Assembly (NCBI RefSeq): GCF_021134715.1
Contig: NC_060024.1
Span: 4,650,001-4,714,000, forward strand
Reading direction: 5' to 3'
DNA length: 64,000 nt
Source of the DNA: Daphnia pulex
Lineage: Eukaryota; Arthropoda; Branchiopoda; Diplostraca; Daphniidae
The notes beneath the pieces are model-generated. The model worked only from the letters and a program-made list of their open reading frames with translations. It had not been told where the DNA came from and searched no databases. Positions 1-8,753 of this stretch are shown here, one piece after another. A program made the translations under genes and the position numbers. Numbering within the stretch: the stretch's first letter is position 1; each line of letters starts with the position of its first letter.

Positions 1-686
1 GAACTTTCTTATCGCTAACCTTGCCTATTGTATACCAACATTTTGACCTTCTATGAACTTTGATAAGAACTTGTGTAGCACGTAGAATATTAATTCCCTC
101 GGCGGTGATTAAAAACATCCGACCTTGCAACTTGAAATAAATAGCTGGTCGTTTTGGCCGATGGGCCAGTCCATTTTTGATACGCGCACTGTGCGGGTGG
201 TTGTAACGCTCCTCTCTGTATTAGTAATTGTCCTTTTTAGTAAATAAACTTTTAGCTTCCCTCAAACCCAACTCGTTCCGTGTCGTGTTCTTTCCGTGTC
301 AGTTACAATAGTGCCAGCTTCCCCATCATCACCCAGTCCCGGTCTCCGCGCCGCCTTGATCCTTGAGCCTCGGCCGCCGTCTACCCAGCCAACCGCGCTT
401 CGTCCAGTCACGCCGGCCGTCTACCCCGCCGACCGCCGCCTCACCCTCATCTAGCTCCATCTACTGTCGCTGCCCACTAGCTCACCACCTCCACCACCTC
501 GCCTTCACGCCATTACCCCCCTCTGAAACATGGTTCAGCAGTAAGTCTCGAAAAATCCTTGTATCTCTCATAACAGCTGACACTAGATGAGACCTTCACA
601 CCCAGACCTTGTACCTGTCGGCCGAAAGTATTGACCACACATCAATCCTTTCGGGCAACAGACAGCGAGACGGGAGGAGTTCTACA
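1..686 (+). repeat. 5' LTR (partial, truncated by the window edge)
   Basis: This is the direct repeat of 8987-9672. If the 3' LTR starts at 8754, about 233 bp of this LTR lie left of the window. It ends in TACA at 683-686. AATAAA words at 136-141 and 243-248 are candidate poly(A) signals. A 75-codon open frame at 363-590 recurs in the other LTR and is not considered a gene. Confidence 0.92.
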
Positions 687-688
687 TG

Positions 689-705
689 TGGTGGCAGCGA
701 ACCAG
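689..705 (+). promoter_or_regulatory. Candidate primer binding site
   Basis: TGGTGGCAGCGA begins two bases after the LTR end. It starts with TGG, as expected for pairing with a tRNA 3' CCA end. I could not assign the tRNA species. Confidence 0.55.
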
Positions 706-1225
706 GTTCCCTTTCCCCCCCCCGCATTGTACTGGTCGGATCCATCGACCTATGGGCCGCCGCCGTTACCAAGAAAACCCCCCAATAGCGTTCATCTTTT
801 CACCAATTTTATACAAGTCAAAACAAGGTCATCGACAGTTGAGTCAAGTTAACGTGGGTCGTAAATCAGAGAAGGGAATGACTTGCATCGAGGTCAGCGG
901 GAACAATAAACCGCAATAAACAAACGAGGGGAATGGAATATTTTGCCGATAAGTAGAACGCTGGCAACATACCTTGGGGCCACAAAAGATTACGTCCCGC
1001 AATTTAACTACACAACACACAAAGACTGAAACTGGTAAAAAAGAAAGAAATAACAAATGATAGGGAGAGAAAAATCAGAATTTGTTCTTGCCTAAATACA
1101 GGGGCAAGTTGCGTCTTCTTTTGTCGATAGCGGCTTCGCACCAGTTTCCTCGAGGGTGAATTGAGATCATCCTCGCTGCCGCCATATGAAAGGTTTTGTA
1201 AAATCTCCACTCAGTGTTCAGTAAT

Positions 1226-1339
1226 ATGACTCCCCCGCCCTCCTTTTTTAAAAAACTTACAAAATCGTTCAAGAGTTCCTTTTCACGCAAACACCCCGAG
1301 GGCGCCACCGGTGCGTCCAACCTTCCCCCCTTGAAATAA
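1226..1339 (+). other. 37-codon AUG frame at the head of gag, out of frame with the gag body
   Basis: The only good AUG near the gag frame is at 1226. Its frame is basic and Pro/Ser-rich and stops at 1337-1339. The long gag frame is open from 1252 but has no AUG before 2383. The two frames are offset by one around the run of six C at 1325-1330. This could be a frameshift lesion in this copy, a programmed shift, or a start supplied by splicing. The leader 687-1225 shows no other coding signal. Confidence 0.5.
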
Positions 1340-3708
1340 CGCAGGAATTTGAGGATCAGCAATTGGGCATAAACCCAACCATTAACTCTAACTGGGAGTT
1401 AGTGGGCGCTAGACCAAAGACAACCGCTTCTCAACCAACCCCGCACGCGCATAGTGGAAGGGATTGTGGGGCTTATTTATACTTGGCGGAACTCGCGCAA
1501 CAGCTCAAGGAATACGACCCATCACAGGAAGCTGAAAGAAGGGCTCTTTTAGCCAAAAACGAAACACTCATCAGCGAAGCCGAAAACACACTTGTCAACT
1601 CTTTCAATTCTCAAAATTTCTTTCTACATTACGGGAATCTCCCAATAATAGACGTCCCTCAGGACGAATTGTTGTTTGAGATCAAACACCATCTCCTTCT
1701 AAACCATAGAGAGCTATTGAATGATTCAGAACTCACCGATGCTGTTCGGGCACTACTAATTACGCGCCCGGAATTGGACACCCCTGTTAAGTTATTTCGT
1801 TATCTTGAGCTACAGACTAACTATTCCCCCTTACTGTCCCCAACGGATCAACAGCCATTACTTGAAAATACAACCCCGTCCACCTTTCATCCAATTCCGT
1901 CCTGTTCTACAGGCAATAAAGCAGCAGTACCGTTAACGATCAACGAATCCCCCATAGAAAAGAATCCGTCTTTTTGTCCTTTTTCTCCCCCGGTTACTCA
2001 CGTTTCGCCCTGCGGGACCACGACAGAAAAGAACACGTCTTTTTGTCCTTTTTCCCCCCCAGCAACTCACGCTGTACCTAGCGATACTACGACGGAAAGG
2101 GACACACCTTTTTGTCCATTCTCCCCTCCACAAGTTCCGCAAACTCACGTTCCTCCTTGCGAACCTACGACCGAAGAGAACATACCCTCTCATCAGTGGC
2201 CCACCCCCTCTATTCCTACTCCTCCCACCAGGGAAGCCCTCTCTGTGGACACTACCCTAGGCGACCCAATTCGACAAACGGTCCCAGAACTAGAAACCAC
2301 CCCAACAGGAATCCTGCCCATTACGAAAACCGAACAGACCTCCAAGGCGAATAGGAAGGTGACCTTTTTAGACCCCCCAAAAATGTCGTACCAAGACATA
2401 TTTGACGAGACCTACTCTTTAGAACTAGAAAATTTGCTCTCTTCTGGCCTTAGCCACAAACTTGCCGTGTCAACTGCCCTGGCACTGGCTCAAACTGCCG
2501 TACAAGAGTTATTCTCCCCCACACCAGCTATTCCGGTCCGGTCAGAGTCCACATCCGTCAGTTCTTCAAATTTTACACCTGTACTCTCGTCCACGCAACG
2601 GTCAGGACCTCTTCTCACGGGGGGATTTCAAAATTTGGGATCTATCATTCCTCATGCCACCGCCACTCCGCTGAGTAATAATTTTCTGCCCACTTCAGGC
2701 AGTAATAACAACAACCCTGTTACCACCTCAACTTCCGCCACCCAATCGGCCACCTCTCCTTCCGCAGGGGGATTCCAAACTTTAGGCAGTAATAACAACA
2801 ACCCTGTTACCACCTCAACTTCCGCCACCCAATCGGCCACCTCTCCTTCCGCAGGGGGATTCCAAACTTTGGGCAGTAATCACAACAACCCCGTTACTAC
2901 CCCATCTCCAGCTACCCTGTCGACCGCCACTCCTTCCGCAGGGGGGTTCCAAAATGTAGGATCTTCTACAACCACCGTAACTGGCACGTCTGCGCCAGGA
3001 CCGGTCGTTTCCCTAACACCCCCAGTAGGAGCGAACGAATCATCCCAATGTGCCCCTCAGCAACTAAGTAGCTACTTCTCGACTCCTGAGGAGAAGGCTA
3101 AGAAAGTTAAACAGGCGCAAGCCATGCAGGCACTCATCTCGGTTACAATATTTTGTGATCGGGATACTTCTGGCCGCTTTGACGACTGGGTTGCGCATCT
3201 AGAAGCTGCGTTAGCCTTAGGGGATTTTGACGAAGGCAGGAAACTGCAATTAATGCGTTCCAAATTGTACGGGGAAGCCGCCGAAGAATTTGATACTTTC
3301 AAACTCGATAACCCCATTAGGGCCAGGGCGTATGCTGATGTTAAAACTCGACTAATGAAACTGTTCCACTCCATGGAGACGAGGTCTCAAAGAAGTGTTG
3401 AGTTTCACAATATGACAAGGGAACCGGAAGAGAATATGAGGCGGTACGCCAATAGGATGCGGAAGGCATTCCATTTGGCCTACCCACTAAAAGGTACTCT
3501 AGACCCGACCACGAATGCATCTCGAGAGCAAATGATGATGGACAGGTTTATCGAAGGTCTTCAATCAGAGCTCCAGGCTAGGTTAAAACACAAAGAGTTC
3601 CCCTCTTTTGAAAAGCTAATCGACAAGGCTGAGCTAATAGCCATGGCGTTGGAAGAAGCGCAAACCAGAAGCCGAGTACATGCGGTCTTTGCTGCACGGG
3701 AGGCTTAG
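1252..3708 (+). CDS. gag: Gag-like polyprotein frame
   Basis: A continuous frame of about 820 codons, of which 781 (1363-3708) are clearly gag-like. The middle third is Pro/Ser/Thr-rich, with three near-repeats built on FCPFSPP (about 1966-2130) and three repeats built on AGGFQ and GSNNNNP (about 2690-2960). The last 170 residues resemble a retrotransposon capsid: a WVAHLEAAL stretch, then an LYGEAAEEF stretch and a charged helical tail. No CCHC zinc knuckle is present, because the frame ends just where the pol remnant begins. It has no AUG of its own near the start (see 1226-1339). Gag would package the element RNA in particles, and this copy may still supply capsid-like protein. Confidence 0.8.
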   Translation, partial: KTYKIVQEFLFTQTPRGRHRCVQPSPLEITQEFEDQQLGINPTINSNWELVGARPKTTASQPTPHAHSGRDCGAYLYLAELAQQLKEYDPSQEAERRALLAKNETLISEAENTLVNSFNSQNFFLHYGNLPIIDVPQDELLFEIKHHLLLNHRELLNDSELTDAVRALLITRPELDTPVKLFRYLELQTNYSPLLSPTDQQPLLENTTPSTFHPIPSCSTGNKAAVPLTINESPIEKNPSFCPFSPPVTHVSPCGTTTEKNTSFCPFSPPATHAVPSDTTTERDTPFCPFSPPQVPQTHVPPCEPTTEENIPSHQWPTPSIPTPPTREALSVDTTLGDPIRQTVPELETTPTGILPITKTEQTSKANRKVTFLDPPKMSYQDIFDETYSLELENLLSSGLSHKLAVSTALALAQTAVQELFSPTPAIPVRSESTSVSSSNFTPVLSSTQRSGPLLTGGFQNLGSIIPHATATPLSNNFLPTSGSNNNNPVTTSTSATQSATSPSAGGFQTLGSNNNNPVTTSTSATQSATSPSAGGFQTLGSNHNNPVTTPSPATLSTATPSAGGFQNVGSSTTTVTGTSAPGPVVSLTPPVGANESSQCAPQQLSSYFSTPEEKAKKVKQAQAMQALISVTIFCDRDTSGRFDDWVAHLEAALALGDFDEGRKLQLMRSKLYGEAAEEFDTFKLDNPIRARAYADVKTRLMKLFHSMETRSQRSVEFHNMTREPEENMRRYANRMRKAFHLAYPLKGTLDPTTNASREQMMMDRFIEGLQSELQARLKHKEFPSFEKLIDKAELIAMALEEAQTRSRVHAVFAAREA

Positions 3709-5776
3709 AACGAGTCTCGTAACTGAACCGGTCTTGGCTTACCCGGATTTTTCAAAAGAGTTTTTAATTTATACCGATGCCAGTAACTATGGCGCAGGAG
3801 CCGTCTTATCCCAAATGCACGATGGAAAAGACAGACCTATTGCTTACGCCAGTCGACACTTTAACAAGGCTGAGTCGAATTATTCCACCATCGAAAAAGA
3901 AGCCGCTGCAGTCGTGTTCGGAATACAGAGATTCCGACACTACCTACAAGACCAACCCTTCGTGATAGTTAGTGACCATCGCCCGTTGCAATGGTTGAAA
4001 ACCTTTAAGGATGAAGGAGGGAGATTGGGACGTTGGTCTATCATGCTAGCCAACATGAATTACACCATCCGTTTCCGCCCGGGTCGGGTTAACGAAAATG
4101 CTGATTTCCTGTCTCGGATACCGGTCAGTTCCGTACAAGCGAGGGAAGAATCAGACAATCTAGTCCTTGTTAGGGAACAAAGGGACGATCCCCTCTGTAG
4201 CGACATCCGCTACGTCTTAGAACACGGAGAATTAAAGGAAGGGAACAAATACCCGGTCCCTTGTTGGATGAAAGAAATCGGCCTGTTCTTTCTCAGGAAT
4301 GACGTTTTGTGCAGAGATGGCCCTCCTCTTTCTCAGAAAAGACGACGGTCATCCCAAATTCAAGTGGTGGTCCCACTCTCACTTCGGAAACAACTCTTGG
4401 AGGAGTATCATGACTCTCCGCTTTCAGGACATTTAGCGACCAGGAGAACTCGTCTTCGTCTCGAGGACAAGTATTATTGGCCTTCTTTAGTCGACGACGT
4501 CAAGGAGTATTGTCGTTTGTGTAGCGTGTGTGCTGCTCAACGCCGTTCAACGTTGCGGACATTCCTAAACCCATTGGAATTAACCAACCGGCCGTTTGAG
4601 GTATTGGGATTAGATTTCTTGGGTCCCGTCACACCTCCTTCCCCAACAGGAAACGCCTACATTTTGGTGATCACCGACTATTTTACTAAATGGGTTGAAG
4701 TTGTACCTCTACCAAGCACTACCGCCCTAGTGACGGCGAAAGCCTTAGTGGAGAGGATAATCTTGTATCATGGCCCCCCTCGAACGGTGGTCACAGATAG
4801 GGGCTCGAATTTCACTTCTGAATTATTCACTTCTCTCTGCAAAACGCTAGATATTAAGTACCTCAAATCAACCGCCTACCACCCCCAAACTAATGGCCTT
4901 ACAGAACGGTTCAATCGGACCATGATGGACATGGTGCGCAAATACCTCCGAAAGGGTTTTTCAAAATGGGGAGATGCGTTGGGTCCAATCGCCTTTGCCT
5001 ACAGGAACTCTGTCCACTCCTCCACTAACGAAACGCCGTATTTTTTAAATCACGGTCGTGACCCCGTCCTCCCCATAGATCAATTCTTACGCGTTCGGAA
5101 CCACATTAGTACAGTACCCTCCGACTATAAGAGCCAATTAATGCAACGTATTCACGAGGCATTTCAATTGGCGAAATATAGTATGTGTAAAGCAAGGGAA
5201 CAACAACGACAACAGTACAACAAACGAGCCCAAGAATTGCTGTACGAAGTCGGCGACAAAGTACTTTTAACAATGAAGACCCCCCTGTTAAAAACTAGCA
5301 AAAAGCTGATTCCTCGGTTCATCGGACCGTACCGAATCACTAAGGTTAACTCGAACCACACAGTAGAGATTCAAGAATATCCAGGGAAACAGACCCAATT
5401 AGTTCACGTAAATCGGCTCAAACCCTTGTGTGAATCAATGATTTGGAGGGACCTACCCCACGTTACTTTAGATACAGTCGACAGACCACCCCCCGATCTT
5501 GATCTTTCTTCGTCCTCAGAATTTGACTTAAACTCACCCCCGCTGTCCCCCGTTCCCAACCCAAACTTGTCTCATAATGCATCATTTGACTTATTAACTT
5601 TTGACGATGTCCCAAATGAACCCCCTGATACATCTGTTTGTCCTGAAACCCCGAACATTCGTGCTCCCCCCAATACTCCTGCAGATCCATCGACCTCAAC
5701 CGATGACAACCACTCCCTTCCTCCCCGACGTGCAGGTCTCCGACCACGTCACCTCCTGAAAACTGTTTTACCCTAA
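3680..5776 (+). CDS. pol: Pol remnant: RNase H and integrase; protease and reverse transcriptase missing
   Basis: 698 codons from the ATG at 3680, overlapping the gag end by 29 bp in another frame. The first recognisable residues are the segment that normally follows the RT thumb, then RNase H (YTDAS with D33, an IEKEAAAVV stretch, SDHRPLQWL). Integrase follows. Its zinc-binding domain has H..H then CRLCSVC; its catalytic core has the LGLDFLGP aspartate, TDRGSNF and the NGLTERFN glutamate; a GPY/F-type IPRFIGPYRI motif comes next. The tail is Pro/Ser-rich and ends in a basic patch. The zinc knuckle, protease and whole RT are absent, so an internal deletion joins gag to RNase H near 3700. Integrase motifs look intact. 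Confidence 0.92.
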   Translation: MRSLLHGRLRTSLVTEPVLAYPDFSKEFLIYTDASNYGAGAVLSQMHDGKDRPIAYASRHFNKAESNYSTIEKEAAAVVFGIQRFRHYLQDQPFVIVSDHRPLQWLKTFKDEGGRLGRWSIMLANMNYTIRFRPGRVNENADFLSRIPVSSVQAREESDNLVLVREQRDDPLCSDIRYVLEHGELKEGNKYPVPCWMKEIGLFFLRNDVLCRDGPPLSQKRRRSSQIQVVVPLSLRKQLLEEYHDSPLSGHLATRRTRLRLEDKYYWPSLVDDVKEYCRLCSVCAAQRRSTLRTFLNPLELTNRPFEVLGLDFLGPVTPPSPTGNAYILVITDYFTKWVEVVPLPSTTALVTAKALVERIILYHGPPRTVVTDRGSNFTSELFTSLCKTLDIKYLKSTAYHPQTNGLTERFNRTMMDMVRKYLRKGFSKWGDALGPIAFAYRNSVHSSTNETPYFLNHGRDPVLPIDQFLRVRNHISTVPSDYKSQLMQRIHEAFQLAKYSMCKAREQQRQQYNKRAQELLYEVGDKVLLTMKTPLLKTSKKLIPRFIGPYRITKVNSNHTVEIQEYPGKQTQLVHVNRLKPLCESMIWRDLPHVTLDTVDRPPPDLDLSSSSEFDLNSPPLSPVPNPNLSHNASFDLLTFDDVPNEPPDTSVCPETPNIRAPPNTPADPSTSTDDNHSLPPRRAGLRPRHLLKTVLP

Positions 5777-5789
5777 GTGAAATATTATT

Positions 5790-7769
5790 GTGCTTTTGTT
5801 TCTGTCTAGATTGTTCACCGTATTGGCATTCACCCTCTTTTTCCCTTGTCCCCTGAACGGTTTCAACGCAACGGTGTGCGACTGTAGGGACGCTTCAAAT
5901 ATGGGTTTCGTGAAATTTTCAGACACTGAGTGTAACAAGACAGCGGATATCACGCAGCCATCACCTGTCTCATACGTGCTTTACTCTACAATTCCCGAAG
6001 TGAAGCGTTTCGCTGGACACATTTGTTCAATGTGGGAATCGACGACAACAGTGTACAAAGACTTCTTCCAGTGGAACACAGTGTCTCATAGCAGGAAACC
6101 AGTGCCTGTAGCAGAGGCGACGTGTCGCTTAATGAGAGATACCCGTATTTGCCGCGGAAGGCCAATGGAAGTGGCAGGTAACAACGTGTTCTCGTTGGAA
6201 GGATACCCCTTCGTGGAAACGACATGGCTTCGTACCTCTGCCGAGAAAATGATGAATTGTCGGCTTGAGGAAGTAACTCTTCAATCAGAATGCCCGAACT
6301 GCACCATTAGTTCTCCTCTCGGCGACGTCCCCGGATCAGCGAAGGGCTCGTTTCAACACAATTTAGTCACCTTGGTATGGGATGACACATGGAAGGAAAC
6401 TAAAGCGTGCCAGATACGAGTAGTAGAAAGAGGTACGGGAATGCGCTACTCCGAAAACAACTCCACCACCTTCCGAGTTAGAGACCCTCTCAAACAACTC
6501 GACTTCTTATACCGTCCAGAAAACGTGTCCGTCTGTACACTGGCCAAAAAATCCTCCCCTTTCCGAGCTGTTGAAGGGATGGACAAGGTAGTAATCACCG
6601 TGGAGTTACTTCCAAGTGAAATTCCGGAAGGTGAACACGTAACGATCCGAATGCCTCCTGGTCTTACGTCTAACATTTCTACCTCCGACGACGCACTCAC
6701 GGTTCCCATAACACGAGCTGAGATCGAGTTTGCTAGCCATACCCAATACGCCCGGGACTTGGCCATGGAGGTTTCCAATCATCTGGCTAAAGAAATTCGT
6801 AACTTGCAATGCGAGCAACGGAAAGCCGCCCACTACGCCGCTATATCTACGGCTCAATACAATGGTTGGCTTGCAGCCAGCTATTTGGGTTTACCCATTT
6901 GCTCCAAGTTAATAGTGGTAGGAGAATCAGCATCCGTCCTCCGTTGCACCCCTCAGAACCGCACATTTGAACCAGTGTTCACTAACTGTGGCCCACAACC
7001 ACGTTCAGGAAATGCTACCATCAATAATGAAGGCTGGGAGTTGACCAAGTTCTCCGATTGCTACTGGCATGCAAATTTCGTCAATTTTAATGGAAAAGCC
7101 CACACGTTTAGGAATAACACATGGGCACCCATTAACCCCAACATCGTCATGCATGGCCGTCGTCTAGTCGACTCACTGCCCATAGAGGTGGATAACTCGT
7201 TCGGGACTCTACGTGAGATGCATCCTGCCATCGCCTCTCACCCCATCAGTGGTTCCACCATTATGGCTGACATTCTCGCTTACGTTCAATCAGGATATGC
7301 CGTGAATCTGCAAGGTGACCGTCAGATAGAATCTATCTTCGTTCATCCGAGTGAAAAAGCCGACGTGTCGTTTGTCGCTCGTGCCGGAAACTGGTTACGC
7401 AATTTCGGTATTCTTTCAGGAGTTGGAATGTCGGTGGCGTTGGCGTTCCGATTCTGTGGAATAGGATCTTGCCTCGGTGCATACATTCCGTGTTTACGTT
7501 ACTGCAATCCGTTTAGTTGGCTGGCCACGATGCCGCCACCAGCTAGAGATGTCGAGACAGGTCGTGAAGTGAATCGTGCTGCGGGAAACCCAGTAACAAT
7601 AGTGAATGTGCCGCCTCAAATTCACGCAGAGTCTCCCGCTCGACTCAACGAAGTGTCGGACGTTGACGTACTTAGACGCTACGAACCTAGGGAGACTCGG
7701 GTCCTTCGACAAGGACCCATGTTCAACCGCCAGATTGAAGCGATCCCATTGCAAGCACACCGTCGTTAG
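5790..7769 (+). CDS. env: Envelope-like glycoprotein
   Basis: An open frame of about 660 codons with no AUG at its head. It opens with a hydrophobic leader (LFTVLAFTLFF) followed by a Cys-rich, Asn-glycosylation-rich ectodomain. A membrane-anchor candidate (about residues 540-570, NFGILSGVGMSVALAF) is followed by a Cys-containing patch and a cytoplasmic tail of about 85 residues. I see no obvious RXXR furin site. The layout is that of a type I fusion or attachment glycoprotein. The Cys pattern and the helical segment before a GLPIC motif recall glycoproteins of arthropod negative-strand RNA viruses of the chuvirus kind, which other arthropod retroelements have captured. That comparison is from memory and is an inference. 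The frame is unbroken. Confidence 0.78.
   Translation: MLLFLSRLFTVLAFTLFFPCPLNGFNATVCDCRDASNMGFVKFSDTECNKTADITQPSPVSYVLYSTIPEVKRFAGHICSMWESTTTVYKDFFQWNTVSHSRKPVPVAEATCRLMRDTRICRGRPMEVAGNNVFSLEGYPFVETTWLRTSAEKMMNCRLEEVTLQSECPNCTISSPLGDVPGSAKGSFQHNLVTLVWDDTWKETKACQIRVVERGTGMRYSENNSTTFRVRDPLKQLDFLYRPENVSVCTLAKKSSPFRAVEGMDKVVITVELLPSEIPEGEHVTIRMPPGLTSNISTSDDALTVPITRAEIEFASHTQYARDLAMEVSNHLAKEIRNLQCEQRKAAHYAAISTAQYNGWLAASYLGLPICSKLIVVGESASVLRCTPQNRTFEPVFTNCGPQPRSGNATINNEGWELTKFSDCYWHANFVNFNGKAHTFRNNTWAPINPNIVMHGRRLVDSLPIEVDNSFGTLREMHPAIASHPISGSTIMADILAYVQSGYAVNLQGDRQIESIFVHPSEKADVSFVARAGNWLRNFGILSGVGMSVALAFRFCGIGSCLGAYIPCLRYCNPFSWLATMPPPARDVETGREVNRAAGNPVTIVNVPPQIHAESPARLNEVSDVDVLRRYEPRETRVLRQGPMFNRQIEAIPLQAHRR
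5791..5809 (+). promoter_or_regulatory. Splice acceptor for env mRNA
   Basis: A pyrimidine tract ending TTTCTGTCTAG (AG at 5808-5809) lies just after the pol stop and at the start of the env frame. The env frame has no AUG before its hydrophobic leader. Errantivirus env genes are known to be expressed from spliced mRNA. I infer the same here, with the start codon coming from an upstream exon. Confidence 0.65.
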
Positions 7770-7985
7770 GGCCAAACCACCTTCTCCCCCTTCCCATTTT
7801 TTATGTCGCTCTTCCTCGTATTAACTGTTCCAATCCACTCGTATAACGTGTCTCCTCGATTTTTGTGCTAACCGTTTATGTAAAACCTTTTTGAGATATG
7901 TGTACCAAACCCCCTCGGTCCCCTGACCTAAAAAGATCCTCACCCCATTCCCTCCTTCCTTTTTATTTTTCCTAGACTTTCAGAC
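7770..7985 (+). promoter_or_regulatory. Pyrimidine-rich spacer with tandem splice acceptors before the acidic ORF
   Basis: This stretch between env and the next ORF is CT-rich. It ends in two acceptor-like AGs, at 7974-7975 (after CTTTTTATTTTTCC) and 7982-7983, three to eleven bases before the ATG at 7986. It suggests a second spliced mRNA. Confidence 0.5.
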
Positions 7986-8717
7986 ATGTTACCGGCAAAA
8001 ACCGAGCCCGCAGTCATCGAAGACTGTGACCCCGACATCCCAGAGTCGGAAAGATTGTCGGCCCGTTCCAGTCATGTCGACGATCACATGGTGACCGATG
8101 ATTACTCGGACTGGGGAGATTACGAAGAGATGCTGTTTCCTGTAGATTTCCCTCCGGAGGATTTCCCAGAAGATGAGCGATACTCCCCCGTTCCGGACTA
8201 CCTTGAATACGACGCCGAAAACAAACAACCCTCGATGATGATGGAAGACGGAGGAGATGATACCACCGTAGAACTTGAGCTTCCCCGCCAAATGGAAGAC
8301 GGAGAAGAAGACACCACCATAGAACTCGACCAGGAGGAGGACGACGAGGACCAGGACGCTGGGAACTCGGACGATTCCCTCCCGGAAGAAGAAGACTGGG
8401 AATCCATTGCTTCCGATGACTCTTCCGATTTCGGAGACATTTTTCATTTCAGTTACGATGTCTCGCAGGATGTCGAACGTACTTCCACGCCCGTTGAAAC
8501 CCCCATCTTAGACGACCGACGCATATACCGAGCAGCCATGAACGACAGTATAAGCCGAGTCAAAGGAGATGCCGGACCAAACGCGTGGTGGATCGACAGC
8601 GTCCTCGAGTTTGACTCCGACGCCGAAGAATACTACCACGTCGAGGGCCATTTCGTGTACCCAACGAAACGAATCGAACCGTTTGCCGAATACGTCTCCG
8701 ACTCTGACTTAGAATGA
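7986..8717 (+). CDS. Acidic accessory protein of the retrotransposon, unknown function
   Basis: 243 codons from an ATG placed directly after splice-acceptor sequence. The product is strongly acidic, with long D/E runs around residues 75-150. It contains two near-repeats built on MEDGG/EDTT and several SDDS patches that could be phosphorylated. No signal peptide or membrane segment is seen, and the C-terminus is a compact mixed stretch ending in SDSDLE. I recognise no family. Position between env and the 3' LTR, plus its own acceptor, makes it analogous to accessory genes of complex retroviruses. An acidic tethering, trans-activating or RNA-export role is speculation. Confidence 0.75.
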   Translation: MLPAKTEPAVIEDCDPDIPESERLSARSSHVDDHMVTDDYSDWGDYEEMLFPVDFPPEDFPEDERYSPVPDYLEYDAENKQPSMMMEDGGDDTTVELELPRQMEDGEEDTTIELDQEEDDEDQDAGNSDDSLPEEEDWESIASDDSSDFGDIFHFSYDVSQDVERTSTPVETPILDDRRIYRAAMNDSISRVKGDAGPNAWWIDSVLEFDSDAEEYYHVEGHFVYPTKRIEPFAEYVSDSDLE

Positions 8718-8737
8718 GGATTGCGGGACGCAATCTT

Positions 8738-8753
8738 CCAAGGGGGTAAGCTA
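8738..8753 (+). promoter_or_regulatory. Candidate polypurine tract
   Basis: The purine-rich stretch AAGGGGGTAAG at 8740-8750 lies just before the proposed 3' LTR start at 8754. It would prime plus-strand synthesis. Confidence 0.5.

Noticed and set aside
363..590. 75-codon frame in the 5' LTR, repeated at 9349-9576
   Set aside because: Lies in both LTRs, no AUG in the first copy, composition-driven Pro/Ser/Arg; no domain.
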